Shown here: piece by piece, positions 8,639 to 16,067 of the stretch
How the letters are laid out: every line of letters begins with the position of its first letter
Position numbering within the stretch: position 1 is the stretch's first letter
Assembly (NCBI RefSeq): GCF_009806555.1
Contig: NZ_VUOK01000019.1
Coordinates: 62,001-126,000, forward strand
DNA: 64,000 nucleotides
Direction: 5' to 3'
Source of the DNA: Methylobacterium sp. 2A
Lineage (GTDB): Bacteria > Pseudomonadota > Alphaproteobacteria > Rhizobiales > Beijerinckiaceae
Made by a program: the position numbers and the translations under genes
The notes under the pieces: model-generated
What the model was told of the DNA's origin: nothing
What the model saw: only the letters and a program-made list of their open reading frames with translations
Database searches by the model: none

Positions 8639-9046
8639 TCAGGCGTCGATGGCGTCGCCGATCCACTCGTAGCGGCGGCAGATGTTGAACTCCTCGTCGC
8701 CGACCTTGCACCAGCCGCCCGCCGGCGCCTTCACGCAGACGACGGTGAACGCGTCCGGGGCGTAGCCATCGGAGCCGTTGTGCTCGACGACGCGGTGGAT
8801 GTCGGTGCCGTCGCGGGTCACCAGGTCGCCAACCTTGAAGAACCGGTTGCCGAACCTGTCGACGAGGGCCCCCTCCACGGGCGCCGGCTCGGGCTCGGGG
8901 AGCTCGAACGTTGCTGCCCAAGTCCGATCGGCCTCGTTGACCTCGATGACGCCAGTCAACAGCATCGTCTGGCGCCAGATCCGAGCCACACCGGTCGGCA
9001 GGTGAACCAAGGCCGCATCCACGGCCACCCTCTCTTGCTCGGTCAT
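8639..9046 (-). CDS. phage protein of unknown function
   Basis: 135 residues, acidic, no membrane segment. The C-terminal half has an SH3-like beta pattern (VDRFGNRFFKVGDLVTRDGTDIHRVVEHN...GYAPDAFTVVCVKAP...WCKVGDEEFNICRRYEWI). First gene inside the prophage, reading toward the tRNA-Ala. I do not recognise a family. Confidence 0.65.
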   Translation of the reverse strand: MTEQERVAVDAALVHLPTGVARIWRQTMLLTGVIEVNEADRTWAATFELPEPEPAPVEGALVDRFGNRFFKVGDLVTRDGTDIHRVVEHNGSDGYAPDAFTVVCVKAPAGGWCKVGDEEFNICRRYEWIGDAIDA

Positions 9047-9066
9047 GGGGTCCTCGGATCGGAAGG

Positions 9067-9142
9067 TGGTGCCCCGGGGACGAGTCGAACGTCCCTCTCC
9101 GGATTTTCAGTCCAGCGCTATCACCGGGTCAGCTGCCGGGGC
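9067..9142 (-). tRNA. phage-borne tRNA-Phe(GAA)
   Basis: Reads on the minus strand as a full cloverleaf: acceptor GCCCCGG/CCGGGGC (7 perfect pairs), D stem GCTG/TAGC, anticodon stem CTGGA/TCCGG with loop CTGAAAA (anticodon GAA), T stem GGACG/CGTCC with loop TTCGACT, discriminator A and encoded CCA (9067-9069). Odd points: position 8 is C instead of the near-universal U, and position 15 is C facing G48, a reversed Levitt pair. It lies between two small minus-strand phage genes. Confidence 0.85.
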
Positions 9143-9193
9143 GTGCGGTGATCGTCTCACCGAGCCGGCGATTCGGACAGGGCGGCCTCGCAG

Positions 9194-9254
9194 CGACAAA
9201 GCTCTCGCGGCCGCGACAAACCGCATGATTCAGAGGGCGAAATCGACAAAGCTC
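9194..9254. repeat. three phased CGACAAA boxes
   Basis: CGACAAA starts at 9194, 9214 and 9244; the first and third extend to CGACAAAGCTC. Spacings are 20 and 30 bases, whole helical turns, as in sites for one protein bound on one face. They fill the 119-base gap between the tRNA-Phe and the next gene. Confidence 0.45.
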
Positions 9255-9261
9255 GCGCGGC

Positions 9262-9588
9262 TCAGGCCCGCTCCGCCTCGGTCGGCTCCCGGAGAAGGGC
9301 CCAGGATTTGATGAAGGCCACCTCGACCCATTGCTCGGGCTCCACCGGCATCATGCAGCCGTCCATGTCGATCATGACCTCCTGCTGGATGCTCCAGCCG
9401 TCGCGGTCGTAGTCGTAGGACAGCAGGATGCCGTCGCTGGCCCGGACGCTCTCCTGGTTCACGTGGATGTGTCGGCAACCTTCCTTGGTGATGTTGGGGT
9501 AGGTGAGGTCCACGTGGAGCGTGTCGCCGCGGGTCACGATATGGAAGTTGCCGGGGCCGCCGCCATACCTGGATTCGTGGATCTTCAC
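9262..9588 (-). CDS. phage protein of unknown function
   Basis: 108 residues from GTG 9588, preceded by a strong GGGAGGGGAG ribosome site; the GTG overlaps the stop of the upstream gene (GTGA). Contains an all-beta stretch (NFHIVTRGDTLHVDLTYPNITKEGCRHIHVNQESV) and an acidic C-terminus. No family recognised. Confidence 0.7.
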   Translation of the reverse strand: MKIHESRYGGGPGNFHIVTRGDTLHVDLTYPNITKEGCRHIHVNQESVRASDGILLSYDYDRDGWSIQQEVMIDMDGCMMPVEPEQWVEVAFIKSWALLREPTEAERA

Positions 9589-9860
9589 GCTCCCCTCCCG
9601 TTCAGATGTGCCTGGAGCCGGTCCATGCCGGCGCTGACGAAGCGGGTGAAATCGAGCAGCCCGAGCGCGACGCTCTCGCCCATGGCGGCCCCCTGCCGGG
9701 CGGCCCGGGCGGCCTGGAGATCCCCGCCGAACCGGATCGCCTCGCGGCGGATCTCGGCTTCGGCGACCTCGGCGGCGAGGCGCCTGGCCTGCCGTCGGCT
9801 GGCGTGGACGGGGACGCCCGATCGGCGGAGTTCCCGACGGATGGTGCGCTCTATCGTCAT
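9585..9860 (-). CDS. small helical phage protein
   Basis: 91 residues, Arg/Ala-rich and mostly helical, starting MTIERTIRRELRRSGVPVHASRRQARR. The ATG overlaps the stop of the upstream gene (ATGA-type). Possibly nucleic-acid binding given its basic first half; unassigned. Confidence 0.65.
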   Translation of the reverse strand: MTIERTIRRELRRSGVPVHASRRQARRLAAEVAEAEIRREAIRFGGDLQAARAARQGAAMGESVALGLLDFTRFVSAGMDRLQAHLNGRGA

Positions 9861-10066
9861 GGCTCCCCCAACTCCATCGGCGCGCGGGCCAGCGTCCAGG
9901 ATCCGTCGCTCTCGACGACGAAGTCCGTGACGGTCGTTCGAATCTCGACCCCGGTCTCGGCTTGGGACAGCGCGACGCGCGGGAAGTGGTAGCCGTCCGG
10001 CGTGGTGATGGCGTAGGTCCCATCCCCGTTGGGGGTGATCCACTTGACCTTCATCTCAGCGGCCAT
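9857..10066 (-). CDS. small phage protein of unknown function
   Basis: 69 residues, beta-rich (MKVKWITPNGDGTYAITTPDGYHF). Coupled by overlap to the downstream gene and one base from the upstream stop. No known motif. Confidence 0.65.
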   Translation of the reverse strand: MAAEMKVKWITPNGDGTYAITTPDGYHFPRVALSQAETGVEIRTTVTDFVVESDGSWTLARAPMELGEP

Positions 10067-10067
10067 G

Positions 10068-10262
10068 TCAGACCTCCCACTCGGCCGTCCGGTCCACGCG
10101 CCGGCGGCCCCGAAGGTCGTTTCGGATCTCCCGCGCCATGAAGAAGGCCAGTCGCCACAGCGATACGCTGATGACCACGACCCCGATGGCGATCAGGAAG
10201 GCGGCCGGGATCCCGAACAGGATGAAGGCAATCCCAGCCGCGATGAGTTCGAATGTGCTCAT
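10068..10262 (-). CDS. small membrane protein
   Basis: 64 residues with one long hydrophobic stretch (ELIAAGIAFILFGIPAAFLIAIGVVVISVSLW, about 5-36) probably forming a helical hairpin, then a basic cytoplasmic tail (REIRNDLRGRRRVDR). Overlaps the upstream gene by four bases. Unassigned. Confidence 0.65.
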   Translation of the reverse strand: MSTFELIAAGIAFILFGIPAAFLIAIGVVVISVSLWRLAFFMAREIRNDLRGRRRVDRTAEWEV

Positions 10263-10786
10263 GGCCTGTCCTCCGCCCCGGCGACGGCGGCCTCGTACTT
10301 GGCGAGGTCGCTACGCAGGATCATCCGCATGACGTGGGCGACCGCGCGCAACAGGGCGACGGCCTCGGCGTTGCCGCAGGCCACCGGCCAGACCTCCGCG
10401 CGGATCGTGGTCTTCCGCTCGATCTCGGTGAGCCGCTCGTCCGGTGGCGGATCGACGAAGACGGCGCGGTGCTCTCCATGCTCCGCCAGAAGCCCAAGCT
10501 GGCACCCCGGTAGCACCCGGCGGGCGAAGCCCTGGGCGACCTGCACGTTGGCGGTGAAGACCTGGACGCTCTCCCCTTCCTCGTAGTCGCCGAATTGCGC
10601 GAGCTGCTGGGTGATCTCGCGATGGGCTTCCTCCGTGGAGAGGTCGCCTTTGAGCAGGGTGTCGATGCGATCGAGCCGCTCCACCTGCCCCCGGACGCAA
10701 GCGAGCAGCATGCGATCCATCGCTCCCTTCTGCATCGTGAAGGGGGTGTCCTCCTGAACGTAGATCTGCTGGATCACGCGAGCCAT
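10259..10786 (-). CDS. phage protein of unknown function
   Basis: 175 residues. ATG 10786 is preceded by GAGGGAGGGA; a TTG five codons earlier is in the ribosome site itself and is not used. Largely helical, with a central segment VQVFTANVQVAQGFARRVLPGCQLG. First gene of the minus-strand operon 10786-8639, and divergent from the gene at 10879 across 92 bases that must hold both promoters. Confidence 0.7.
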   Translation of the reverse strand: MARVIQQIYVQEDTPFTMQKGAMDRMLLACVRGQVERLDRIDTLLKGDLSTEEAHREITQQLAQFGDYEEGESVQVFTANVQVAQGFARRVLPGCQLGLLAEHGEHRAVFVDPPPDERLTEIERKTTIRAEVWPVACGNAEAVALLRAVAHVMRMILRSDLAKYEAAVAGAEDRP

Positions 10787-10878
10787 TTTCCCCTCCCTCA
10801 ACCGAAAGACCCGACGGCCGGGTACCCCGTATTCACGCGGGCTTGCCTCGGGACCCGGGCGGACTCAGACTCCGGCGC

Positions 10879-11430
10879 ATGCCGATGAGCGTTCACGATG
10901 CCCTGGAGGCCTGGAGCGAGGGCCGCCTCTCCACCGAGCAAGCGCTCTCGCTGACCGGCTGCGCCGACGTCGCGGAGCTCCTCGGGGCGTGCGATAGCAG
11001 CGACGTCGAGCGCCCCCGCGACGACTGGCACGCCCGCCGCGCGACCCTGAAAGCCCGGGACGCCGCCCTCGACGCCGGCCGGGAGAGCATGCCCGCCCGG
11101 GGCGGCCCCGCCGACGAGGCCACCATCGAGGCCGAGGCCGTCGCGGCGTGCCGGGCCCCCTCCGCCGTCCGCTGGAGCGTCGAGGACGGCACGGGCTGCT
11201 CCAGCCGCGTCGAGCTTCGCGTCAGCGTCCTCGTCGGCACGAAGCGGTCCACCGTCATCGTTGCCGACCCGATCACCGGGCGCGCCCATTTCCACGGGGT
11301 CGTACCGCACGGGAGCGAGACCGCCAGCGCCGCCGAGGCCGTCCGGGCCCTGATCGGGGCCCGCGTGGATCTCAAGCCAGCGACGGTGGGCGGGGCTATT
11401 CCCGAACCGCTTGGCGAGCGCGGCGAGTAG
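10879..11430 (+). CDS. unknown protein, isolated plus-strand gene in a minus-strand region
   Basis: 183 residues from ATG 10879 (ATG 10885 also possible). N-terminus VHDALEAWSEGRLSTEQALSLTGCADVAELLGACDSSDVERP resembles the helical module of small antitoxin-like proteins. The C-terminal half is beta-rich (SRVELRVSVLVGTKRSTVIVADP). Its isolated orientation is typical of a separately expressed accessory gene. A 294-residue Arg/Pro-rich frame on the opposite strand is judged a shadow. Confidence 0.65.
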   Translation: MPMSVHDALEAWSEGRLSTEQALSLTGCADVAELLGACDSSDVERPRDDWHARRATLKARDAALDAGRESMPARGGPADEATIEAEAVAACRAPSAVRWSVEDGTGCSSRVELRVSVLVGTKRSTVIVADPITGRAHFHGVVPHGSETASAAEAVRALIGARVDLKPATVGGAIPEPLGERGE

Positions 11431-11453
11431 CTCCGGAGAGGGGGCGGGGCGGG

Positions 11454-11804
11454 TCACCAGTCTTCTCCCGGGTAAGCCGGCTCGGGAACCGGATTCCCGG
11501 CTGCGTCGAGGACCTGCCAGCCCTGGTGCCTGGCCCTGCACCACGTGTTCCGCCGGTCCTCGGCTGCGTTCTTGCGATCGAGGGCGGCCGAGACGAGCGG
11601 CTGCAGGTAAGCGACCGCCTTGGGGTCCAGCGTGTACTCGTCGAGGTGGTGCCCCTCGCCGACGGTGCTCTCGAACACGCACGCGCCGCGGAACTCGCGG
11701 ACGTCGAGGCCCGTGGCCGCCGAGGCCGCCTGCAGCTCTTCGAGCGTGAAGGTGATCTGGTGGTAGGACACCTCAGGCTCAGACCACCGGTGATCGAACC
11801 TCAT
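11454..11804 (-). CDS. phage protein of unknown function
   Basis: 116 residues; aromatic-rich C-terminus (RNTWCRARHQGWQVLDAAGNPVPEPAYPGEDW). Overlaps the upstream gene by four bases and converges with the gene ending at 11430. Unassigned. Confidence 0.65.
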   Translation of the reverse strand: MRFDHRWSEPEVSYHQITFTLEELQAASAATGLDVREFRGACVFESTVGEGHHLDEYTLDPKAVAYLQPLVSAALDRKNAAEDRRNTWCRARHQGWQVLDAAGNPVPEPAYPGEDW

Positions 11805-12088
11805 CGTCCCCCTCCGTCAGCCATGACATCGGCCAAGGCCACCACCCGGGCGGCGATCTCGTCGAGCATGAGCTGCTTGAAGGCCTGGTCCCCCACCTCC
11901 TGTCGGAGGACGCGGAGCTGCTGCCTCTGGTCGCCCAAGATCACCGTGGCGCGCACGGACTCGGTGTAGTCCCGCGGGGCGAGGAGCCGACCCACCCACG
12001 GGTGGACCGTGCCGCTGACGATCGCCAGCATCCTGAGCGTCCGCTCGTCGTCCTGCGTGAGGGGGTAGCGCTGGCGCGGGGCCATCAT
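11801..12088 (-). CDS. small helical phage protein
   Basis: 95 residues starting MMAPRQRYPLTQDDERTLRMLAIV, with an internal RVLRQEVGDQAFKQLMLDEIAARVVALADVMA helix pair. The open frame continues upstream in Arg/Pro-rich sequence, but ATG 12088 overlaps the stop of the preceding gene (ATGA). Confidence 0.65.
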   Translation of the reverse strand: MMAPRQRYPLTQDDERTLRMLAIVSGTVHPWVGRLLAPRDYTESVRATVILGDQRQQLRVLRQEVGDQAFKQLMLDEIAARVVALADVMADGGGR

Positions 12089-12372
12089 TCTGCTCCCGGA
12101 TGCGCGAGGATCTGGCCCCCGCCGCTGGTGAAAAGGACGTCCACCTTCCGCCCGGCGGCCCCGGCCTCGCGCCGGCCCGCCTTGGTCAGGCGGACACGCA
12201 GGGGACCGGCGCTCTCCAGCAGGCCGAGGGTGACCAGGCGCAGCCAGGTGTCCGTGAGGAAGTGCAGCCGCTGGCCCGAGGCGACCACGGCGCCGTGGCG
12301 GTCGATCGCGCCCTCGCCGCCGGCGTCGCGCAGGGCCCTGATCGCGGCCCGCTGGGAGTCCGTGAGCGTCAC
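12085..12372 (-). CDS. winged-helix-like phage protein
   Basis: 95 residues: LTDSQRAAIRALRDAGGEGAID...LHFLTDTWLRLVTLGLLESAGPLRVRLTKAGRREA. The pattern of a helix, a LVTLGLLE recognition-like helix and a VRLTKAG wing matches small MarR/phage winged-helix proteins, suggesting a DNA-binding regulator. Coupled to its neighbours. Confidence 0.65.
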   Translation of the reverse strand: MTLTDSQRAAIRALRDAGGEGAIDRHGAVVASGQRLHFLTDTWLRLVTLGLLESAGPLRVRLTKAGRREAGAAGRKVDVLFTSGGGQILAHPGAE

Positions 12373-12374
12373 GG

Positions 12375-12776
12375 TCAGGCTTGCCAGGCCGGGCTAGAGA
12401 CCGGACTTGCCAGAGCTTCCTTGAGAGCCACGACGTCGCCGCGACGCCCGCTGAACATCGCTTCCCGACCATCGGCCATCTTCACTGTGAAGGCCGCCCT
12501 CTTACCCGCCGCTTGCTCAACGACGGCCAAGCGCAGATCTAGGTTCATGATGTTTGGAACCTCGCGCGCCTGGCAGAGGCCTACGACGTTTGCGTACTTC
12601 TCAGAGTACCTGGCGGCGTTGCACATGAAGGCGTCCTCGAACATCGCCCTGGCGTCGCCCAGGGAAATGTCGAACGTCGTGCGGATCCACTTGATCGCCA
12701 GGACCTTCGACGTGGCTTCGCCCTTTCGCTTATTGGCGTCGATGGCTAATCGAACGATCGCCTGCAAGTCGACCAT
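12375..12776 (-). CDS. L7/L12-like domain protein with a tail module shared with the tape measure
   Basis: 133 residues from ATG 12776 (CGGAGGGA ribosome site). Residues ~15-50 (EATSKVLAIKWIRTTFDISLGDARAMFEDA) resemble the C-terminal fold of ribosomal L7/L12, as found in some phage proteins. The last 38 residues (KMADGREAMFSGRRGDVVAL...PAW) are about 50% identical, without gaps, to the last 38 residues of the tape measure protein (47086-52887). First gene of its operon. Confidence 0.65.
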   Translation of the reverse strand: MVDLQAIVRLAIDANKRKGEATSKVLAIKWIRTTFDISLGDARAMFEDAFMCNAARYSEKYANVVGLCQAREVPNIMNLDLRLAVVEQAAGKRAAFTVKMADGREAMFSGRRGDVVALKEALASPVSSPAWQA

Positions 12777-12916
12777 GAATCCCTCCGTCACTTGGAGGTA
12801 TTGAACCACCGCACCCCGCGAAACCGCTGATGCAAGCCAGCAACACTATGCCGACCTCGTGGGAATTCTTTTCCACAGGGTGGACCTAGATGATGGATGG
12901 CTTAGTTTGATTGGCA

Positions 12917-13240
12917 CGCCCCGCCGCGAGGCCGGGGATGAACCGACCATGGTTTTAGGAGAGAGTGCCAAGCGTGGCCCCCGGTCTTCGGGCCGAGGAT
13001 AGTCCGCCCCTGCGCTTGGACACCAAGGAAGCTTACCCACCCCGCCAACGCGGGGATGACCCGGCGTCGAGCAGGTGCTTCGGCATGCCGAAATCACAGT
13101 TCCCCGCCCCGGCGGGGGTGACCCACAATCCCGCCTGGTCCGGTTCCAAGTTCGACACCCGGCCCAGGCGGGGATGACCCATCGTCCAGCGTCGTCTTGC
13201 GCAGGACATGCCCCCCCCGCACATTCGCGGGGATGCCCTT
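12917..13240 (+). CRISPR. six degenerate type I-E-like repeats, possible vestigial CRISPR array
   Basis: Six 29-base units built on a CCCCGC-loop-GCGGGGATGACCC palindrome lie at 12917-12945, 12978-13006, 13035-13063, 13097-13125, 13153-13181 and 13212-13240. Unit 3 reads ACCCACCCCGCCAACGCGGG then GATGACCCG; unit 4 begins CAGTTCCCCGCCCC. The form and 29-base length match type I-E repeats such as GAGTTCCCCGC...GCGGGGATAAACCG. Spacers would be 32, 28, 33, 27 and 30 bases. Repeats are diverged, especially units 1, 2 and 6, spacers vary in length, and no cas gene is in the window. Confidence 0.35.
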
Positions 13241-13279
13241 CTGGGCTCCGGCTCACGCCGGTGTTTCCTCCCTAAACTG

Positions 13280-13313
13280 AGCGGGCCTCGACAGTCGTCG
13301 GGGCCCGCTTTTT
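13280..13313 (+). terminator. intrinsic terminator
   Basis: Stem AGCGGGCC (13280-13287) with GGCCCGCT (13302-13309), then a T run to 13313. It closes the repeat region on the plus strand just before the operator pair. Confidence 0.75.
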
Positions 13314-13369
13314 GTCACCTGCAGGTTACATTTCAGGCCTGGATGGCTCTGATGTCACCTGTGGGTGAC
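13314..13369. promoter_or_regulatory. pair of operator-like palindromes upstream of the AAA+ cassette
   Basis: GTCACCTGCAGGTTAC at 13314-13329 and GTCACCTGTGGGTGAC at 13354-13369 are dyads of the same 16-base form with GTCACC half-sites. Their starts are exactly 40 bases apart, four helical turns. The spacing and position before the cassette suggest a repressor or activator site pair. Confidence 0.5.
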
Positions 13370-13554
13370 TTCGGCATGTCGTTCCGTCCAGGGAAATCTT
13401 TACCGTCCCGGCGATCTGCTATTGCCTGGGCGCCGGCAAGGACTCAGTATCCGGTCCATGACCCAGCGCCTCTTGAAACGCGTAGCCCGAAAAGCCTGAG
13501 CCCGCCGCTCGGCAGCCTTCGCTCGCTCCGTTTCAAGACCGCTGAGATCCTCCC

Positions 13555-15312
13555 ATGCCCGCCTCCACGAAGCCCGGCGACCACGTCGCACGTCAGCGCG
13601 CCTCCTCGATCCGCCGCATCCGCAAGGAACTCCACCTCTACACCGAGGCCAGACGCTACAAGGGTGCCAGGGCGCAGGACCTCCTCGCCGGCATGGAGTT
13701 CCTGGGCGGAAGCTCCCACGAGGATGTGCGTCTGGTGATAGGGGCGTGGCTCGATCCCGGCAGCGAGCACAAGCTGCCCGGGTCGCTCGTCGGTCCGATG
13801 GAGCGCCTGCGCGACAAGCCCACCGTCCGGACGGCCCGGTCCCTGCGCAAGGCCCTGCTGCGCGTCGACGCCGCCGTGCGGGCCAACGCCCTGAAGATGA
13901 TCGCGCTGACGCACGTCGAGCTCAACGACCTGGCGGACCGCTGCGACGTCTGGGCAGCGGAGTGGGGTGATACCGACGCAAGCCTGCGCTGCGCCAAGCG
14001 GGCCTACGCCGGCTATCGCTACACCGCGTCACCGGGGGTCACGATCAGCCAGGACGGATGGGGCCTGCTGCGCTGCATCTTCCACTACCTTGACAGGGCG
14101 CTGGGGGACGACGTCGGGCTCATCAGGCACCGGGAGGATAGGGCCACGGAGCTGCGGCACCTCTCGTCTATCCTGCGCGGCGTCCAGGACAGCATCGGCG
14201 TGGTCTTCGACGCGATCGACGCCGGGCCGTGGGACGATGAGGAGGACGAGCCCGCATCGGCTGCGCGGTCCGATGACCGGCCCAAGGACGCGCTCGACGG
14301 ATTCGATCCGCTCGACGGCCTCGATGACGACCGGGCCGGGATCGTGCGCACGGAGCCTGCCTCCGATACCGCGGCGCGGGATTTCTTCAAGAACGCACGC
14401 ATCGTCCATAAGGGCGATGACCTCGCGTTCGCGCCTCCACGCCCCTCCCTCAGGGTGCTGGGGTCGATCGAGCACCTGCCGAAGGGCGGGTCGGGCGGTC
14501 GCGGCGACGCGCGCAAGGACGCCGAGAAGATCGCCGAGCTTCAGATCCCGCTCGCCCAGTGCGAGGACCTCGTCGAGGCGCGCGAGCTCCTCGACGACGA
14601 GTTCCCCCACCTCGCGGCGATCACGTCCAGGCTCCTGACGACGCAAGTCGGCCGGGATTGGGTCAAGCTGCCCAACGTCATCCTGCTCGGGCAGCCGGGC
14701 ATAGCGAAGACCCGATACGGCCGCCGCCTCGCCGAGATCCTCGCACTCAAGCCGGTCGTCTACCCGTGCACCGGCCAGTCGGACGCGATGTTCGGCGGGA
14801 CCAACCGCGGCTGGTCGTCGGGCCGGCCCTGCAATCCCATCCAGGCGATCATCTCGGCGAAGATCGCGAATCCTTGCTTCGTCATGGACGAGGTCGAGAA
14901 GGCCGGTGAAAGCCGCCACAACGGCAACGTCCTCGACGTGCTCGTCAACATGATGGAGCCGGAGAGCTCGGCTCGGTACGTCGACCCGTATTTCGAGGCG
15001 CCCCTCGACCTCTCGGCGGTCAACTGGATCCTAACGGCCAACTCCCTGCAGGGCATCCCGCAGCCGCTCCTCGACCGATGCACGATCATCTCCGTCCCGG
15101 CCCCGGGGCCCGAGCACCTGGAGACGCTCGCGAGTTCGATCCTGGACGACCTGCGGTTCGAACGCGGGCTGGACGAGGCGTGGTGCCCGAATCTCGACGG
15201 CGTCGAGCTCCAGGCCCTGCGCGAGCATTGGGGCGGCGGGAGCCTCCGCGTCCTCCGCCAGCTCGTCGCGGCCGTCCTGACGACGCGCGACGCCACCGCG
15301 CCGAGGCAGTGA
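13555..15312 (+). CDS. Lon-like AAA+ ATPase with novel N-terminal domain
   Basis: 585 residues. The C-terminal ~230 residues form an AAA+ module: Walker A GQPGIAKT (about 379-386), Walker B CFVMDEVEKA (about 437-446), sensor 1 WILTANSLQGIP (about 488-500) with LLDRC as arginine finger. The wording is closest to the Lon ATPase domain, but the Lon Ser-Lys protease domain is absent. Residues 1-370 are helical with an acidic low-complexity linker (DDEEDEPASAARSDDRPKDALDGFDP) and match nothing I know. The gene opens a four-gene plus-strand cassette, its stop overlapping the next start. Likely a remodelling ATPase acting with those partners. Confidence 0.85.
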   Translation: MPASTKPGDHVARQRASSIRRIRKELHLYTEARRYKGARAQDLLAGMEFLGGSSHEDVRLVIGAWLDPGSEHKLPGSLVGPMERLRDKPTVRTARSLRKALLRVDAAVRANALKMIALTHVELNDLADRCDVWAAEWGDTDASLRCAKRAYAGYRYTASPGVTISQDGWGLLRCIFHYLDRALGDDVGLIRHREDRATELRHLSSILRGVQDSIGVVFDAIDAGPWDDEEDEPASAARSDDRPKDALDGFDPLDGLDDDRAGIVRTEPASDTAARDFFKNARIVHKGDDLAFAPPRPSLRVLGSIEHLPKGGSGGRGDARKDAEKIAELQIPLAQCEDLVEARELLDDEFPHLAAITSRLLTTQVGRDWVKLPNVILLGQPGIAKTRYGRRLAEILALKPVVYPCTGQSDAMFGGTNRGWSSGRPCNPIQAIISAKIANPCFVMDEVEKAGESRHNGNVLDVLVNMMEPESSARYVDPYFEAPLDLSAVNWILTANSLQGIPQPLLDRCTIISVPAPGPEHLETLASSILDDLRFERGLDEAWCPNLDGVELQALREHWGGGSLRVLRQLVAAVLTTRDATAPRQ

Positions 15313-15656
15313 TGCCGGGCCCCACGGACGTCTACTGGAACCGGACGCGCAAGCTCTGGTCCCTGCGCGAGGACGGCCGCGTCGTCGGCCACGTCCCCGC
15401 GGTCATCCTCGGGCGGGTGACCTTCCATGCCAGCGAGCCGGGGCGGCAGCGCTGGATCCGGACAGGCGAACGCACCGTCCACGCCTACGCGCGCGGCTAC
15501 CGCGTCGACGATTGGCTGCGGCCGCTCGATGCCCTGCGGCTGCGCTACGCGCCGCAGGACGGACCGGGATTCGTGGTCTGCGGCCAGCGCGTCGCGCGCG
15601 CCGTGGGGGTGTGGTTCGAGCCGGACGGCTCGGCATGGGCATGGGGGCCGGCATGA
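15312..15656 (+). CDS. unknown protein coupled to AAA+ ATPase
   Basis: 114 residues, beta-rich and aromatic (MPGPTDVYWNRTRKLWSLREDGRVVGHVPAVILGRVTFHAS), with VHAYARGYRVDD later. ATG overlaps the ATPase stop (TGATG). Tight coupling suggests it acts with the ATPase. Confidence 0.65.
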   Translation: MPGPTDVYWNRTRKLWSLREDGRVVGHVPAVILGRVTFHASEPGRQRWIRTGERTVHAYARGYRVDDWLRPLDALRLRYAPQDGPGFVVCGQRVARAVGVWFEPDGSAWAWGPA

Positions 15657-16027
15657 AGACGCTTCTATTCGCCGCCGCGCTCGCCGCGGCCCCCGCGCCA
15701 CCGCCCGGCCAGGGCCCCGGGCGATGGCTGGTCATCGTGCGCCAGGTCCGGCCCGACGGTGCGCTCCTGGCTCGGCTGACATTCCAGCGGCTCGTCTCGG
15801 GCACGCGGTGGGAGCTGCGCTGCTACGACACGACGGTCAGCCCTCCCGAGGCCAGGCACTTCGACGGCGTCGCCAAGCCCGAATCCGAGTGGGTCATGGG
15901 CGAGGTCCCGAGGGTCGGGAACTTCACCTTGGCCCTCAGGGGGGACCCGCTCTGGGCGGCGTGGATACCCGGCTGCCCGGGCATGGCCGAGCCCGACATC
16001 ATCGCCCGCGCGCCGGGCTCCTGGTGA
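15653..16027 (+). CDS. small protein with possible signal peptide
   Basis: 124 residues from ATG 15653, overlapping the previous stop (ATGA). The start MKTLLFAAALAAAPAPPPGQG looks like a short signal peptide, after which the chain is beta-rich (RWLVIVRQVRPDGALLARLTFQRLVSGTRWELRCYDTTVS) and has two cysteines that could pair in the periplasm. Function unknown. Confidence 0.6.
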   Translation: MKTLLFAAALAAAPAPPPGQGPGRWLVIVRQVRPDGALLARLTFQRLVSGTRWELRCYDTTVSPPEARHFDGVAKPESEWVMGEVPRVGNFTLALRGDPLWAAWIPGCPGMAEPDIIARAPGSW

Positions 16028-16067
16028 CTTTCTCCCCCCGATGAGACCCTGCCCGAAGGAGGCCCCG

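Larger units (their letters stand above)
12777..13554. other. 778-base gene-free control region
   Basis: Contains the start region of the left minus-strand operon, a degenerate CRISPR-like repeat set, a terminator, two operator-like palindromes and the leader of the AAA+ gene. Small open frames inside (for example 12965-13177 and 13075-13275) are GC-driven and follow the repeats, so none is called. Confidence 0.6.

Noticed and set aside
10798..11682. 294-residue minus-strand frame opposite the gene at 10879
   Set aside because: Low-complexity Arg/Gly/Pro composition; the plus-strand frame has normal composition and a helical module.
12965..13275. Small open frames within the repeat region
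   Set aside because: They follow the palindromic repeats and high GC, have no ribosome sites and no domain pattern.
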